A stretch of DNA of 63,295 nt from Phyllobacterium chamaecytisi (GCF_020164455.1 NZ_JAIQWW010000025.1:1-63295), one strand, 5' to 3'. Shown: positions 45,064-54,422, counted from the first letter of the stretch. Translations and numbers: made by a program. The notes: generated from the letters alone by a model not told the origin.

Positions 45064-46236
45064 CTACCGCAGGAGGTCCGCCACTCGCTGCAGATCTCTC
45101 CAGAGATCATCTACGCTTTCCAAGCCAACACTCACCCGCAAATAGGTTGTCTCGCTGAAAGACATAGCATGATGGTCGCGAGCAATGACCATGGGCGCAA
45201 GGAGGCTTCTCGTGCCGCCCCAAGAATTACCGATAGCGAAGGTTTTCAAGCTATCCAAAGCTTGATCGACAGCGTCCGCAGCAACGCCATCGAGTCTCAA
45301 ACTGAAAACACCTGAGCTGCCCCTGAAGTCGCGTTGCCACAGAGTGTGCCCGAGGCAGCTTGCCAGGCAAGGGTGCAACACAGAAAGACGTTCGTTCTCT
45401 GCTAACCGGTGTGCCAGCTCTTCGGAAACTTCACCGACGTGACGCAGACGCAGGGCCAAAGTCTGCATACCGCGCAAGGCGAAAGAGCAGTCATCGGGCG
45501 ACGCTCCGACACCAAGGCAACCCAGCGTGTTCCGAATATCTCTGTATAGCTCCATGTTGCGCAGAATGATTGCACCCAACAGAACGTCTGAATGACCACC
45601 AACATATTTCGTCAAGGCCTCTGCAACAAAGTCGACGCCTAGTTCCAGTGGTTTACAGAGGAGTCCCGTCGCCCAGGTGTTATCACAACCAACCAGCGCT
45701 CCAGAAGTTTTGCTCAATCGCGATATGAACGGAAGGTCACAGACCTCCATCGTGGTCGAGCCGGGTGATTCGACCCATACCAACTTCGTCCGTCCGGGCC
45801 GAAGTCTGGCCTGCAAGTCGGCTGTATTGGTTGGATCGAAGAACTCGGTTTCGACCCCCAGACCTGAAAGGACCTCGTTTGCGAAGTCTTTCACTGGGGG
45901 GTAAACGTTGTCCGCGACTAGCAAGTGATCGCCGTTCTTAAGAACAGTCAACATGGCGGCTGCGATTGCGGCCTGCCCGGAGGGTAAGATGATTGCCCGC
46001 TCTGCATTGTGAATCTTAGAAATCTGGGCTTCCAAAGTTCTGGTCGTTGGCGTCCCGGAAAGGCCGTAACTATAGCCATCTGGCCCGCGATTGCCTCTGC
46101 TGCGATATGAGGCTGCGTCCGGGAAAACGATTGTCGAGGCGCGATATACCGGGACCGATAGGCTAACAAAACCCTCTAACGGTGTTTCCGGCGGAATAAC
46201 GCAAAGTGTGTCGTCCAACTGTGTGTTTCTTTTCAT
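45064..46236 (-). CDS. PLP-dependent Cys/Met metabolism enzyme (cystathionine beta-lyase/C-S lyase-like)
   Basis: This protein of 390 residues from the trans-sulfuration family has SLSVPVYRASTIVFPDAASY, the phosphate-binding LPSGQAAIAAAML, the Asp of GCDNTWATGLLCKPLELGVD and the PLP lysine in EALTKYVGGHSDVLLG. It resembles MetC more than MetB (TKYVGGHSD, DNTW). It would split C-S bonds of cysteine conjugates to a thiol, pyruvate and ammonia. Its place in an amino-acid import operon points to catabolism of an S-substituted amino acid. Confidence 0.88.
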   Translation of the reverse strand: MKRNTQLDDTLCVIPPETPLEGFVSLSVPVYRASTIVFPDAASYRSRGNRGPDGYSYGLSGTPTTRTLEAQISKIHNAERAIILPSGQAAIAAAMLTVLKNGDHLLVADNVYPPVKDFANEVLSGLGVETEFFDPTNTADLQARLRPGRTKLVWVESPGSTTMEVCDLPFISRLSKTSGALVGCDNTWATGLLCKPLELGVDFVAEALTKYVGGHSDVLLGAIILRNMELYRDIRNTLGCLGVGASPDDCSFALRGMQTLALRLRHVGEVSEELAHRLAENERLSVLHPCLASCLGHTLWQRDFRGSSGVFSLRLDGVAADAVDQALDSLKTFAIGNSWGGTRSLLAPMVIARDHHAMSFSETTYLRVSVGLESVDDLWRDLQRVADLLR

Positions 46237-46245
46237 CGCACCTGC

Positions 46246-46460
46246 TCACAACATTTTCGTAAGGAATTCTTGCGTCCGCACTTGCGCGGCAGTCCGAATA
46301 TCTGCTCAGGAGGTGATGTTGTTGGGAGCAGAGGTATAAATGAGGAATGCTGAAAGACCATGCCGATCCGCTGTTCCCGCGTTCTAATAGGAGTTTCCGA
46401 CGGAGCACTGTTGTCTGCAAAATTCCGCATTCGCAGCCTTTTCATTTGGGATAGCATGCA
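46246..46460 (-). pseudogene. Remnant of a second GlnQ-type ATPase with a large internal deletion
   Basis: One frame has TREQRIGMVFQHSSFIPLL, the Q-loop region of a polar amino-acid ATPase. Another frame ends QVRTQEFLTKML at the stop at 46246, matching the C-terminal [12 protein letters not shown] of the intact GlnQ next door. Walker A, signature and Walker B are all deleted. It is probably a former tandem copy of glnQ. Confidence 0.6.
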
Positions 46461-46462
46461 TC

Positions 46463-47254
46463 TCAATGCAGTAACTGCTTCAAGAATTGCTGGGTCCGAA
46501 CATGCTCCGGACTGCTGAAGAATTTCTGGGGAGCAGCCTCTTCGATTACGGCGCCTTTGTCCATGAACACCACACGGTCGGCGACCTCACGAGCGAAGCC
46601 CATCTCATGGGTCACACAAATCATGGTCATGCCGTCTTTTGCGAGCGTAGTCATCACATCTAGGACTTCTTTGACCATTTCTGGATCAAGCGCCGATGTG
46701 GGTTCATCAAAAAGCATGATCTTCGGCATAATGCAAAGTGCCCGAGCGATTGCCACGCGTTGCTGTTGACCGCCTGACAGCTGCCGTGGGTGCTTGTTGG
46801 CCTGCTCAGCGATACGAACCCGCTCGAGTTTTTCCATAGCGATTTGATTTGCCGCGTCCCTAGGTATCTTGCGAGCTCTTCGCAAGGCAAGGGTGCAGTT
46901 ATCCAGAACACTCAAATGTGGGAATAGATTGAACTGCTGGAACACCATTCCAGCATCACGTCGCACATTTGCCAACCCCTTCATCCCCGGGCGCAATTCA
47001 GTACCATTGACGACAATGCGCCCTTCCTGATGCTCTTCGAGCTGGTTGATACAGCGGATAAGGGTTGACTTGCCCGACCCAGATGGACCGCAGATCACCA
47101 GCCGTTCGCCGGCCGCGACAGTCAAACTGACGTTGTGAAGCGCCTGAAACGTGCCGAACCACTTTGACACGTCTTCGATCGTCACTGCAGGCTGACTGTT
47201 GGCCTTTTCGTTGAACTGCACGACGGTTGCGGATTTTGTGAATTCGAATGCCAT
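46463..47254 (-). CDS. Polar amino acid ABC transporter ATP-binding protein, GlnQ/HisP type
   Basis: This ATPase of 263 residues has Walker [15 protein letters not shown]-loop [12 protein letters not shown], signature [15 protein letters not shown], Walker [15 protein letters not shown] and the switch [14 protein letters not shown] 47254 follows GGAGGAGAGC; an upstream frame start at 47296 has none. It pairs with the two permeases and the binding protein at 47300-49534. Confidence 0.93.
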   Translation of the reverse strand: MAFEFTKSATVVQFNEKANSQPAVTIEDVSKWFGTFQALHNVSLTVAAGERLVICGPSGSGKSTLIRCINQLEEHQEGRIVVNGTELRPGMKGLANVRRDAGMVFQQFNLFPHLSVLDNCTLALRRARKIPRDAANQIAMEKLERVRIAEQANKHPRQLSGGQQQRVAIARALCIMPKIMLFDEPTSALDPEMVKEVLDVMTTLAKDGMTMICVTHEMGFAREVADRVVFMDKGAVIEEAAPQKFFSSPEHVRTQQFLKQLLH

Positions 47255-47299
47255 TTGCTCTCCTCCGGCGGTTTCAATACCCAGCCTTTGCCGCACCTT

Positions 47300-47962
47300 T
47301 TAGTGAGACGTGCTGAGCACGCCCAGTCGCCGCTCCAACACCGCCACCAAGAGGGCCGCAATGAGCGCTAGGATCAAGAAAAGTACTCCCGCCACAAACA
47401 TTGGCTCGGCGTAGCGATAGGTGTCGGACGCAACATCAAGGGCGCTCCCAAGCATTTCAGGCACGGCGATGACTGCGAGTAGTGGAGTGGATTTTAGTAT
47501 GCCAATCGAGTACGAGCCAAGGGGTGCCGCAATATTGCGCAACATCTGCGGTGCAACAACAAATAGCACTGTGTCAAATCTGCCCAGACCCAAGCTCAGC
47601 GCTGCCTCACTTTGCCCTGCGGGAATGGCATCAATTCCGGCCTTGAAAACTTCCGAGATGTAACCGGAATAATAGAAGCTGAGACCAAATACCCCTACGA
47701 AGAGGGCAGGCAGTACAATGCCGTAATAAGGCAATACAAAGAACAGAAAATAGATCTGCACCAGTGCCGGAGTTGATCGGATTGCGTCGATCGCGAATTG
47801 TGTGACGGGGCGCACCACCTTATGACTGCGCCGGAGCATTTCCCAAAAAAAGCCGAGCAGCGTCGCGCCAAAAAAGCTGAGGACCGCCACCAATATGGTG
47901 TTCCCGACGCCCTCCAGGACACGCGGTACGATCTTGAGCGCGAAAGCAAAATCAAAATCCAT
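47300..47962 (-). CDS. Polar amino acid ABC transporter permease (HisM/GlnP type)
   Basis: This protein of 220 residues has five to six membrane segments and the permease loop AGIDAIPAGQSEAALSLGLG near 111-130. AIRSTPALVQIYFLFF is typical of the His/Glu/Gln family. It overlaps the end of the companion permease by 11 nt. Confidence 0.92.
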   Translation of the reverse strand: MDFDFAFALKIVPRVLEGVGNTILVAVLSFFGATLLGFFWEMLRRSHKVVRPVTQFAIDAIRSTPALVQIYFLFFVLPYYGIVLPALFVGVFGLSFYYSGYISEVFKAGIDAIPAGQSEAALSLGLGRFDTVLFVVAPQMLRNIAAPLGSYSIGILKSTPLLAVIAVPEMLGSALDVASDTYRYAEPMFVAGVLFLILALIAALLVAVLERRLGVLSTSH

Positions 47963-48611
47963 TTATACGGCCTCCCGCTTTTCCCGCAGACCGATCCAGG
48001 TATCGGCCGAGCAGGCTGACCGGATAGCAAATGATAAGATAGCAGAGCAGCAGCCCGGAGTAGATTCCTACCGGATCATAGGACAACTGAGCTATTTGCT
48101 TCGCTCGAAACGTCATGTCCGTCAGAGTGATGAGCGATACAAGTGCAGTGCCCTTGATGAGCTGGATGGCTTCATTGACAAATGTTGGGATCATATTTCG
48201 AAGCGCCTGGGGTAGCTCGATCATTCGAAGGACGGTAAGGCGATCCAACCCCAAGGCCAGTCCCGCTTCGCATTGCCCACGATCAAGAGATTGCAAAGCC
48301 GCTCGCACAGACTGGCTTGCATATGCTCCAGCGTTCATGCCAAGGACCATAGCCCCCACTGACACAGCCGAAAGCTCGATTCCGAAGGCTGGCAGCGAAT
48401 AGTAGAATGCGTAGAGGAGGACGAGCACCGATGTGCTTCGCCAGAACTCTATCACTATAGTAATCGTCCAGCGCGACGTGCCCGTCGAGAAGTGCTGTAG
48501 CACCCCTGCGACGAGGGCGAATGGTACCGCGTACAGCAACCCTAAAAGGGTCACCTCTGCTGTGACACCGGCCCCCTGCAGGATGCCAAGCACGATTTCA
48601 ATGAAGCTCAT
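47952..48611 (-). CDS. Polar amino acid ABC transporter permease (HisQ/GltJ type)
   Basis: This protein of 219 residues has membrane segments, EFWRSTSVLVLLYAFYY and the loop AALQSLDRGQCEAGLALGLD. It is the second half of a heterodimeric channel. It lies 17 nt after the binding-protein stop. Confidence 0.92.
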   Translation of the reverse strand: MSFIEIVLGILQGAGVTAEVTLLGLLYAVPFALVAGVLQHFSTGTSRWTITIVIEFWRSTSVLVLLYAFYYSLPAFGIELSAVSVGAMVLGMNAGAYASQSVRAALQSLDRGQCEAGLALGLDRLTVLRMIELPQALRNMIPTFVNEAIQLIKGTALVSLITLTDMTFRAKQIAQLSYDPVGIYSGLLLCYLIICYPVSLLGRYLDRSAGKAGGRINGF

Positions 48612-48628
48612 GCTCGCTGCTCCACACC

Positions 48629-49534
48629 TTACCGATATTTGTCGCCGCAGAGGCTCTTGGCGGTCACATCGGGAGATGCGATCTCTGTTGCGCTAAAACC
48701 GTATTTTTCTGCCAGCTTTGCGAGAGCCCCATCTTGCTTCCGTTCGGCCAGACTTTCGTTGTATAGGTCTCTGAGCCCGCCGTCTTCCGGCCGAAAGACC
48801 ACCGCAGCATAGTTGGCAAATTCCTTTCCATTCTGCACATAGCCGGTGAATGGTACCGCTCTATCAAGCCTTTCCTTGAGCGACGGATCCTTCAAAGCAT
48901 TGATAACGCTTGGCGATGTGAGGGTGTATGCGTCAATTCGACCAGCCAGAAGGGCAGCAAATGCGGACTGATCGTCTTGGAAAAGTTGCATTCGATCTTT
49001 CGGAATACCTGCCTTGATCGCATTTTCTGAATTCGTACTGCCCCGTGATCCGCCGAGGCGAAGCGCAGGATTTTTTTCAATATCTTCATAACTGTGGATG
49101 TTCTTTGGATTTCCCTTCGACACCAAAATGGCGTCGCCTACCGCAATATCCGGATTGCTGAAAATGACCTGTTCGCAGCGTTGCGGCGTGATGGCCATCC
49201 CCGAGACTATGGCGTCGATTTTATTTGATAGGAGGCTCGGAATAAGCGCGCCCCAGTCCAACACGACGAAATCCACTTTCTTGAGACCCATCGGTCCCAG
49301 TACGGCCTTCACGGTGTCGGGTTGAATGCCTGTGACATCCTGATCCGCGCCGAGGAATCCCCAAGGCGCATTGTTGGCTATGCCGATTGTAATGCTGCCT
49401 TCCTTCAGAACGCGGTCCTTGATTGGCTCTGCGCTGGCTGGGAAGGCGTGGAGGCCGAACATCAACAGCGCCGATGCCGCCGCCAACAGCGCGCTGCGGC
49501 GGAGCATAACGGATTTTTTCCTGTCCAGTTTCAT
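48629..49534 (-). CDS. Polar amino acid ABC transporter substrate-binding protein
   Basis: This family-3 binding protein of 301 residues has a Sec signal (MKLDRKKSVMLRRSALLAAA, then SALLMFGLHAFPASA, cleavage near 36). The mature part has ITIGIANNAPWGFLGADQDV, GLKKVDFVVLDWGALIPSLL and LGGSRGSTNSENA, with an aspartate/arginine ligand frame as in His/Arg/Glu binders. It is the first gene of an operon with two permeases, GlnQ, C-S lyase, M24 peptidase and deacylase. Ligand unknown; an S-substituted or N-acylated amino acid is my inference. Confidence 0.9.
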   Translation of the reverse strand: MKLDRKKSVMLRRSALLAAASALLMFGLHAFPASAEPIKDRVLKEGSITIGIANNAPWGFLGADQDVTGIQPDTVKAVLGPMGLKKVDFVVLDWGALIPSLLSNKIDAIVSGMAITPQRCEQVIFSNPDIAVGDAILVSKGNPKNIHSYEDIEKNPALRLGGSRGSTNSENAIKAGIPKDRMQLFQDDQSAFAALLAGRIDAYTLTSPSVINALKDPSLKERLDRAVPFTGYVQNGKEFANYAAVVFRPEDGGLRDLYNESLAERKQDGALAKLAEKYGFSATEIASPDVTAKSLCGDKYR

Positions 49535-49566
49535 TTGAGTTCCCCTTTTTCAGTGATCAGGCAAAT

Positions 49567-49577
49567 ATACTAGGTAT
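49567..49577. promoter_or_regulatory. Candidate GntR operator ATAC-TAG-GTAT
   Basis: The 11-base near-palindrome ATACTAGGTAT lies 33 bp upstream of the amino-acid binding-protein start. CTAGGTAT recurs at 51272 before the broken gntR and at 55632 before the intact gntR, 83-85 bp from each start codon. It is a plausible self- and cross-regulating operator. Confidence 0.5.
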
Positions 49578-49607
49578 GCCAACCATGTCAATATCCTCTT
49601 TCGTTAT

Positions 49608-51271
49608 CCCGGGGAAACAGAGCCATGACGGCGCCAAGGCAGGCTACTAGCCGCCTTGATGCACGGCGATGAGTTTTTGGCGGCCTGAAGCGGCGATGTG
49701 GTTGCCCTTGCGATGCTTTTTCACAAGCCTCACGGGCGCCGGGGTTGATCCGTCGTGATGGAAGGCGGGGTTTGCGGGTTGAGAGGTCAGCGGGTTCGTT
49801 TCGGGGCGTCGGCGCCCCGTCGGCTATGTCACGAGCCGCGGGATGCGATCGAGAACGATGCGCAGGATGCGCTGGTCGGGGCAGGATGTCGGCAGGTGCA
49901 GGCGGATTTGCGTCTTGATCTCGACCACCCGCGCGGCGATCTTGATGAGGCGCAAACGCAGCGTGTCGAATTGCGCGACGGCAAAGCTCGAGCGCTTCGG
50001 CATCGCGGCGCGCAGGCCCCACATCAGCCAGTAGGCGCCGGCGTGCAGGAAGAGCCGGAACTGGTTGGCTGCAGCTCTTGTGCAAGATGTGCGGTCGGCG
50101 GCGAGATGGGTCTTCCAGGATTTGATGTGGTTCTCGGCTGCTCCGCGCCGGCAGTAGACATCCTCGTAGAGCACCTTGGCCTTGCCGCTTGCAAGGTTGG
50201 TGACGATGAACCGGGTATCGGCTCCTTGGGCGCCGACCTCGACCCGCGCGATGATGCGCTCGACGCGGCTCCAGCTGGCGGCCCCGTCAACGAACTCCTT
50301 GAAGCGGCGGACCTTGCCCGTCTTCGCCGACGCTTCAAAGCGCGCCATCGTGCTGGTCTCCAGGTCAGCGACATGCTTGCGCAGGGTCGTGGTGGGCGCC
50401 AGGCCGAAGATGAAGTCGATGGCGTTGGCGCGGCACCAGTCAATGACCAGTGGGCTGCAGTAGTGGCCGTCGGCCCGGATCAGGATCCGGGTGTTCGGCC
50501 AGTTGCTCCGGATCGCCCGCACGAGGCGGCGCAGGTGAGCGCGGATCTCAGCCCCACCCGGCCGCTTGGCCGGCCGCAGGACCGCACCGACGAACCGTCC
50601 CTGGCCATCGAACACTACAATCGGCTGGAAGCCATATTCGTCGTAATGGGCGTTGAAGAGGCGAAGCTGCTGGCCGCCATGCACGGCGTCAAACGTGTCG
50701 TCGATGTCGAGCACGATCCGCTTCGGCACCTGCCGGAAGGAAGCGCAATAGAGATCGACCATCGCCCGGCCCATGGCGAGCAGCGAGCGCACATCGGGCA
50801 GGTTCTCCAGCCGGCAGATCGTCGATTGGGACGCCAGATCCCGACCCGACGGCAGCGCATCCTGGGCCATCTTGAAGACCGGGTCGGAGCGCAGCCGGTT
50901 GGCGTCGTTGCCATCCTCGTAGCCGGCGGCGATCATCTTCATGCGAAAGCCGATCATGTCCGCCAGGCTGTGGACGATCTGGTCCGGGCAGCGCGGATCC
51001 TCGATGCACCGCGCCAGACGGTCGGCCACAAGCAGTCGCTTCTCCACCTCGGCCAGAGCCAGAACGCCACTGTTGGAGGATAGCATGCCGCCGTCGAAAC
51101 GCGCGATCACGGACTTGCCGCCGACAGATGACAAACCGCTCAGCGGCAGCGTATGATCATTCATGGCGGGTGTGGTCTCCGGGAAATGGTTCGGATCGGC
51201 TTAAGCAACCAAATCCTACGTCATTTCAACGGCTTGCACCACATCCGCCAACCCCCCATGAATTTTTCGGG
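49608..51271. mobile_element. IS1380-family insertion sequence
   Basis: The element carries one transposase gene. Candidate ends are CCCGGGGAAACAG at 49608 and, inverted, CCCGAAAAATTCATG at 51271; the resulting length of 1,664 bp fits the family, but the two ends match poorly and I see no target duplication. It sits between the binding-protein promoter and a broken gntR copy. Confidence 0.6.
49824..51164 (-). CDS. IS1380-family transposase
   Basis: This transposase of 446 residues is intact, from MNDHTLPLSGLSSVGGKSVI, with the DDE residues likely in VLDIDDTFDAVHGGQQ, ILIRADGHYCSP and the C-terminal CRRGAAENHIKSWK (Glu). It is the only full-length transposase in the window, so the element may still move. 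Downstream of its stop the same element continues about 215 bp to the left end. Confidence 0.9.
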   Translation of the reverse strand: MNDHTLPLSGLSSVGGKSVIARFDGGMLSSNSGVLALAEVEKRLLVADRLARCIEDPRCPDQIVHSLADMIGFRMKMIAAGYEDGNDANRLRSDPVFKMAQDALPSGRDLASQSTICRLENLPDVRSLLAMGRAMVDLYCASFRQVPKRIVLDIDDTFDAVHGGQQLRLFNAHYDEYGFQPIVVFDGQGRFVGAVLRPAKRPGGAEIRAHLRRLVRAIRSNWPNTRILIRADGHYCSPLVIDWCRANAIDFIFGLAPTTTLRKHVADLETSTMARFEASAKTGKVRRFKEFVDGAASWSRVERIIARVEVGAQGADTRFIVTNLASGKAKVLYEDVYCRRGAAENHIKSWKTHLAADRTSCTRAAANQFRLFLHAGAYWLMWGLRAAMPKRSSFAVAQFDTLRLRLIKIAARVVEIKTQIRLHLPTSCPDQRILRIVLDRIPRLVT

Positions 51272-51530
51272 CTAGGTATTCCAGTTCAAACTGGGCCAGT
51301 TTTCATGCGGCAAATTTTCGTGTCGCCACGTGACATGACTACGTTTGGGCCGGGAGAGCCCCTATGATTAATACTCCGATGCGGCCCTTCGACTTCGCTG
51401 CACGAAGCTATGCGCAAGGGAGTTTCTCGCGCGCATCAGAAAGCTGGGCTTATCAGCCGGAGGCGATCATCCATCGACCGCCATGCTTGGGATGAACTCG
51501 GTTTCAGCCCAATGCGGCTTTCTCTTCCTG
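51272..51530 (+). pseudogene. Broken copy of a GntR-family regulator with its upstream region
   Basis: This stretch is a diverged duplicate of 55632-55890. CTAGGTATTCCA, TTTTCGTGTCGCCACGTGA and the start ATGATTAAT at 51364 all have counterparts before the intact gntR at 55723. The coding part (MINTPMRPFD..., then a frame change) covers the first 50 or so codons before it is lost near 51530 at IS630 debris. Small indels kill the frame. Confidence 0.65.
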
Positions 51531-51579
51531 TCATGTCGTTTAGGCTTTAGACTCGCCGACATATCGTTTTTGTAGATGC

Positions 51580-51790
51580 TGGTCGGTCGCGACATGCGGC
51601 CGCCGGTTATTTCGGCGTTCAGTGTCCTTCGTGATGAATCTGATGGCAGTATGGCGTGGAACAGGCCGCCTTGCAGCGAAACCAGAAGGCGGCTGGCGTT
51701 ACTGATCCGCAACCCCCTGATGCGCCGGGTCTGTGAGCAGGACGATATCACCATGCCCGAGCTTGCCGCCGAACTGGCCGACCGCTGCAC
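51580..51790 (+). mobile_element. IS630-family transposase remnant, 5' part
   Basis: Fragments in shifting frames resemble the IS630 N-terminal helix-turn-helix region (AAGYFGVQ, NLMAVWRGTGRLAAKPEGGW in one view and DDITMPELAAELADRCTV in another). It is interrupted at about 51795 by group II intron sequence. The 3' part resumes at 52040. Confidence 0.5.
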
Positions 51791-51794
51791 GGTG

Positions 51795-52039
51795 GACGCG
51801 CCGTTGGCTGACTATGTCAATCGGAAGCTCAACGCCTGGATCATGCGAAAGTACAAGCGCTTTCGGCTCACAAAACTCGGGCGTCGCAGTTCCTGCGGCA
51901 GCTTCACCGAGTTAGGCGGGACCTTTTCGTACATTGGCAGACGTTCGGAACGAACGCATTTACCTGATGGGAGCGAATCGAGAGGTTCACGCATCGTTCT
52001 GCGAGAGGCCGGCAAGTGAAATTCCTCCGGTCTACTCAC
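51795..52039 (+). mobile_element. Group II intron remnant: maturase C-terminus and 3' end (domains V/VI-like)
   Basis: The frame VNRKLNAWIMRKYKRFR, then (after a frameshift) HKTRASQFLRQLHRVRRDLF and VHWQTFGTNAF, matches the X/thumb to C-terminal end of group II intron maturases. The DNA after it contains GAATCGAGAGGTTCACG, then TTCTGCGAGAGGCCGG and GTGAAATTCC, ending CTACTCAC, the familiar domain V/VI tail of bacterial introns, here with several bases missing. The 5' end of the intron is gone. Confidence 0.6.
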
Positions 52040-52290
52040 CCCGGCACGACGACGAATATGACGTGTCTGCGTGGCCGCTGCCGAAAGGGCCAGCGCCTGC
52101 GCTACCTTCGGTCACTGGAAGACGCAGACCTTCATCGCCGGGCTCAGATGCCAAGGGCTGACCTCCCCTTCGTCGTCGATCGGCCGATGAGCCGCCCCAT
52201 CTTCGAGACCTATGTCGAGACCCAATTGGCACAGACATTGATTCTAGGCGACGTCGTCATTCTCGACAATCCGTCCCTCTACTCGCCAAC
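52040..52290 (+). mobile_element. IS630-family transposase remnant, 3' part
   Basis: The sequence resumes with TTTNMTCLRGRCRKGQRLRY, frameshifts to HWKTQTFIAGLRC and continues FVVDRPMSRPIFETYVETQL then GDVVILDN, the central DDE region of IS630 transposases with the second Asp in ILDN. It begins directly at the intron 3' end, so the intron had inserted inside the transposase gene. The rest of the element is lost. Confidence 0.65.
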
Positions 52291-52543
52291 GGAATGCTCA
52301 AATTATTAAAAGCCGCCGGATATGAGCACACATAACGCTCATGCTCAAATAGGAACTGAGCATGAGAACCTGCCAGAAGGTGGGAGCAACAACCAAGTGA
52401 GGCGGATGGCCGCGCGAGTTCGTCAGCTCGACCAGCGTCTAGCCGCGAGGACCGAGCAATGACGTCAACTGGCAGGAAACGAAAGGGTGTCCGATCGCCT
52501 GTAGCGATTACTGCATCAGAGCAAGCTGCAATCAGTTTGCAGT

Positions 52544-54163
52544 TCAGGCGGCGCTTAGCACGATGCCATCGCTGCCTGGATCGGCTCCGCCATCGGGATT
52601 GCCATCGACGATGCGGATCCCATGGACAAGTGCGACGCCGTAGGTTTTTGGTGAGCGTTCCACCTGATAGCCCATTTCTTCGAGTTTGCGAGTCTCGTGC
52701 CGCGGAATACGGTTTGTAACGTCGATAAGATCGCTGGTCGCTGAAAACCGCGGAGCAGCAACCGCGTCGCTTGCCTTCATGTCGAAGTCGAGCACGTTGA
52801 GAACGGCCTGCAGCACGCCCATGGCAATCTGCGTCGCGCCGGGAGCACCTATGACGATGTATGGATCATCGCCTTTGAAAATGATCGACGGGCACATCGA
52901 GCTGAAGCGGGCCTTGCCCGGCTTGATGGAGCCGGTGTTGCCCGGACGGGGGTCGAAAACGCCCATGCAGCCGTTATACATGAAACCTAGGCCCTTCGTG
53001 ACGACGCCCGACGGCATGCCGAGCGAATGCGTCATTGACACGCAGTTGCCGTCACGATCGACGACACTGAGATGCGTGGTGTCCTTTGACGGGAATCCGG
53101 AATTGAACCGCGGTACGGTCGCCTTCTTGCCCTCACTGATGTCAGTGGCGATCTGAGCGGCATAGTCCTTGGACAGAAGACGGTCGAGCGGGACGTCTAG
53201 GAACTTCGGGTCGCCGATATACCGATCCTTGTCGGCGGTCGCCACCTTCATGGCCTCGCAGACGGTGCGAATGTACTCGGCGGCATTGTGCCCCATGGCG
53301 CGCAAATTGAAGTTCTCCAGGACGTTCATCATCTGCACAAGCATGATGCCGCCGCCGGGAGGTACGTTGGTCGAAACCCGATAGCCGCGATAGTCGCCCC
53401 AGAGCGGCGCGTGGGTCGGAGCTTCATAGTTGGCCAGGTCTTCACGCGACACCAAACCGCCGTTGGCCCTCATGTCGGCATCGATCTGTGCGGCGATATC
53501 GCCTTTGTAAAAGGCGTCGGCGCCGTTGCGAGCGATCTCTTCGAGAGTAGCGGCCAGATCGGGATTATGAATGGTATCGCCGATCCGTTTGGGAGAACCG
53601 TCCTCCCGACAGAACAGCCCCTTGCCCGCAGCCGTGTAACGCAGGCGTTCCTGGTTGGACACTCGGCCCATGGTGCCTTCGTCAGACCAGAAAGACTCGA
53701 CATGGGGTCTCACCACATAACCTGACTTCGCCCACTCGATGGCCGGGGCCATCACGTCGCGCCATGGGAGCATCCCGAATTTGCGGTGGGCCTTCTCGTA
53801 GGCGCGCAACGCAGCTGGCACGCAAATGGACTGGTAGCCGATGTCGTTGACGTTGCCTTTGGTGATGAAACCAAAACCGTCTCGGGCTTCTCCGACTATG
53901 AGGTCTGCCCACATGTCCTCGCGCGCCGCAGCTGGTGTTGGAGCGTGGAAGTCGATATATTCATGAACGCCGAGAGTGCGGGACAGGGCCGCCATGCTGC
54001 CGAAGCCGGCAATCCCGGTCATCATAGGATCGACGACACCTTGTACGAACGCGCACGCGATCGCCGCGTCGAATGCGTTACCGCCTGCGCGCAGGATGTC
54101 AACGGCGGCTTCGACCGCTTCCGGCTGAGGGGCGGACACCATGGACTTGGATATATTCATCAT
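52544..54163 (-). CDS. ggt: Gamma-glutamyltransferase (gamma-glutamyltranspeptidase family)
   Basis: This protein of 539 residues has the GGT layout: ILRAGGNAFDAAIACAFVQG, GIAGFGSMAAL, VPPGGGIMLVQMMNVLENF and the autoprocessing site before the nucleophile in SKDTTHLSVVDRDGN (first Thr of the small subunit near residue 365), then GDDPYIVIGAPGATQI. It lacks a signal peptide, so it is probably cytosolic, as in GGT-like acylases. It could cleave gamma-glutamyl bonds in glutathione conjugates or act on cephalosporin-like acyl amides. The upstream IclR gene is its likely regulator. Confidence 0.9.
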   Translation of the reverse strand: MMNISKSMVSAPQPEAVEAAVDILRAGGNAFDAAIACAFVQGVVDPMMTGIAGFGSMAALSRTLGVHEYIDFHAPTPAAAREDMWADLIVGEARDGFGFITKGNVNDIGYQSICVPAALRAYEKAHRKFGMLPWRDVMAPAIEWAKSGYVVRPHVESFWSDEGTMGRVSNQERLRYTAAGKGLFCREDGSPKRIGDTIHNPDLAATLEEIARNGADAFYKGDIAAQIDADMRANGGLVSREDLANYEAPTHAPLWGDYRGYRVSTNVPPGGGIMLVQMMNVLENFNLRAMGHNAAEYIRTVCEAMKVATADKDRYIGDPKFLDVPLDRLLSKDYAAQIATDISEGKKATVPRFNSGFPSKDTTHLSVVDRDGNCVSMTHSLGMPSGVVTKGLGFMYNGCMGVFDPRPGNTGSIKPGKARFSSMCPSIIFKGDDPYIVIGAPGATQIAMGVLQAVLNVLDFDMKASDAVAAPRFSATSDLIDVTNRIPRHETRKLEEMGYQVERSPKTYGVALVHGIRIVDGNPDGGADPGSDGIVLSAA

Positions 54164-54422
54164 TAGTTCTCCATGACTGGTTGTTTATTGGCCGGTCGAA
54201 CAGGTGGCCTTCGACGTAAACGGTGTCTTTTGAAAGCTGAGCGGGCCGTTTTGGATCATCGCCTCGCAACAGAATTAGAGTGTGGGCCCGGCGGGTAATC
54301 GGAACAGTGCTCGCCCAATGCGACTTGTTGCTAGCTTCCTATGCCAGCGAGATTCTGGCCTTCTCCAGCAAGGCTATAGCTGCCGCACGAATGAGACGCT
54401 TCATGATTGCCCCCTTAACCAC

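Noticed and set aside
49755..51083. 442-codon plus-strand frame opposite the IS1380 transposase
   Set aside because: It is the antisense shadow of a GC-rich transposase gene and lacks any family feature.
49566..51279. CTAGGTAT on both sides of IS1380 as its target-site duplication
   Set aside because: The left copy is about 30 bp outside the likely element end, and the same sequence recurs at 55632 where no IS is present, so it fits an operator better.
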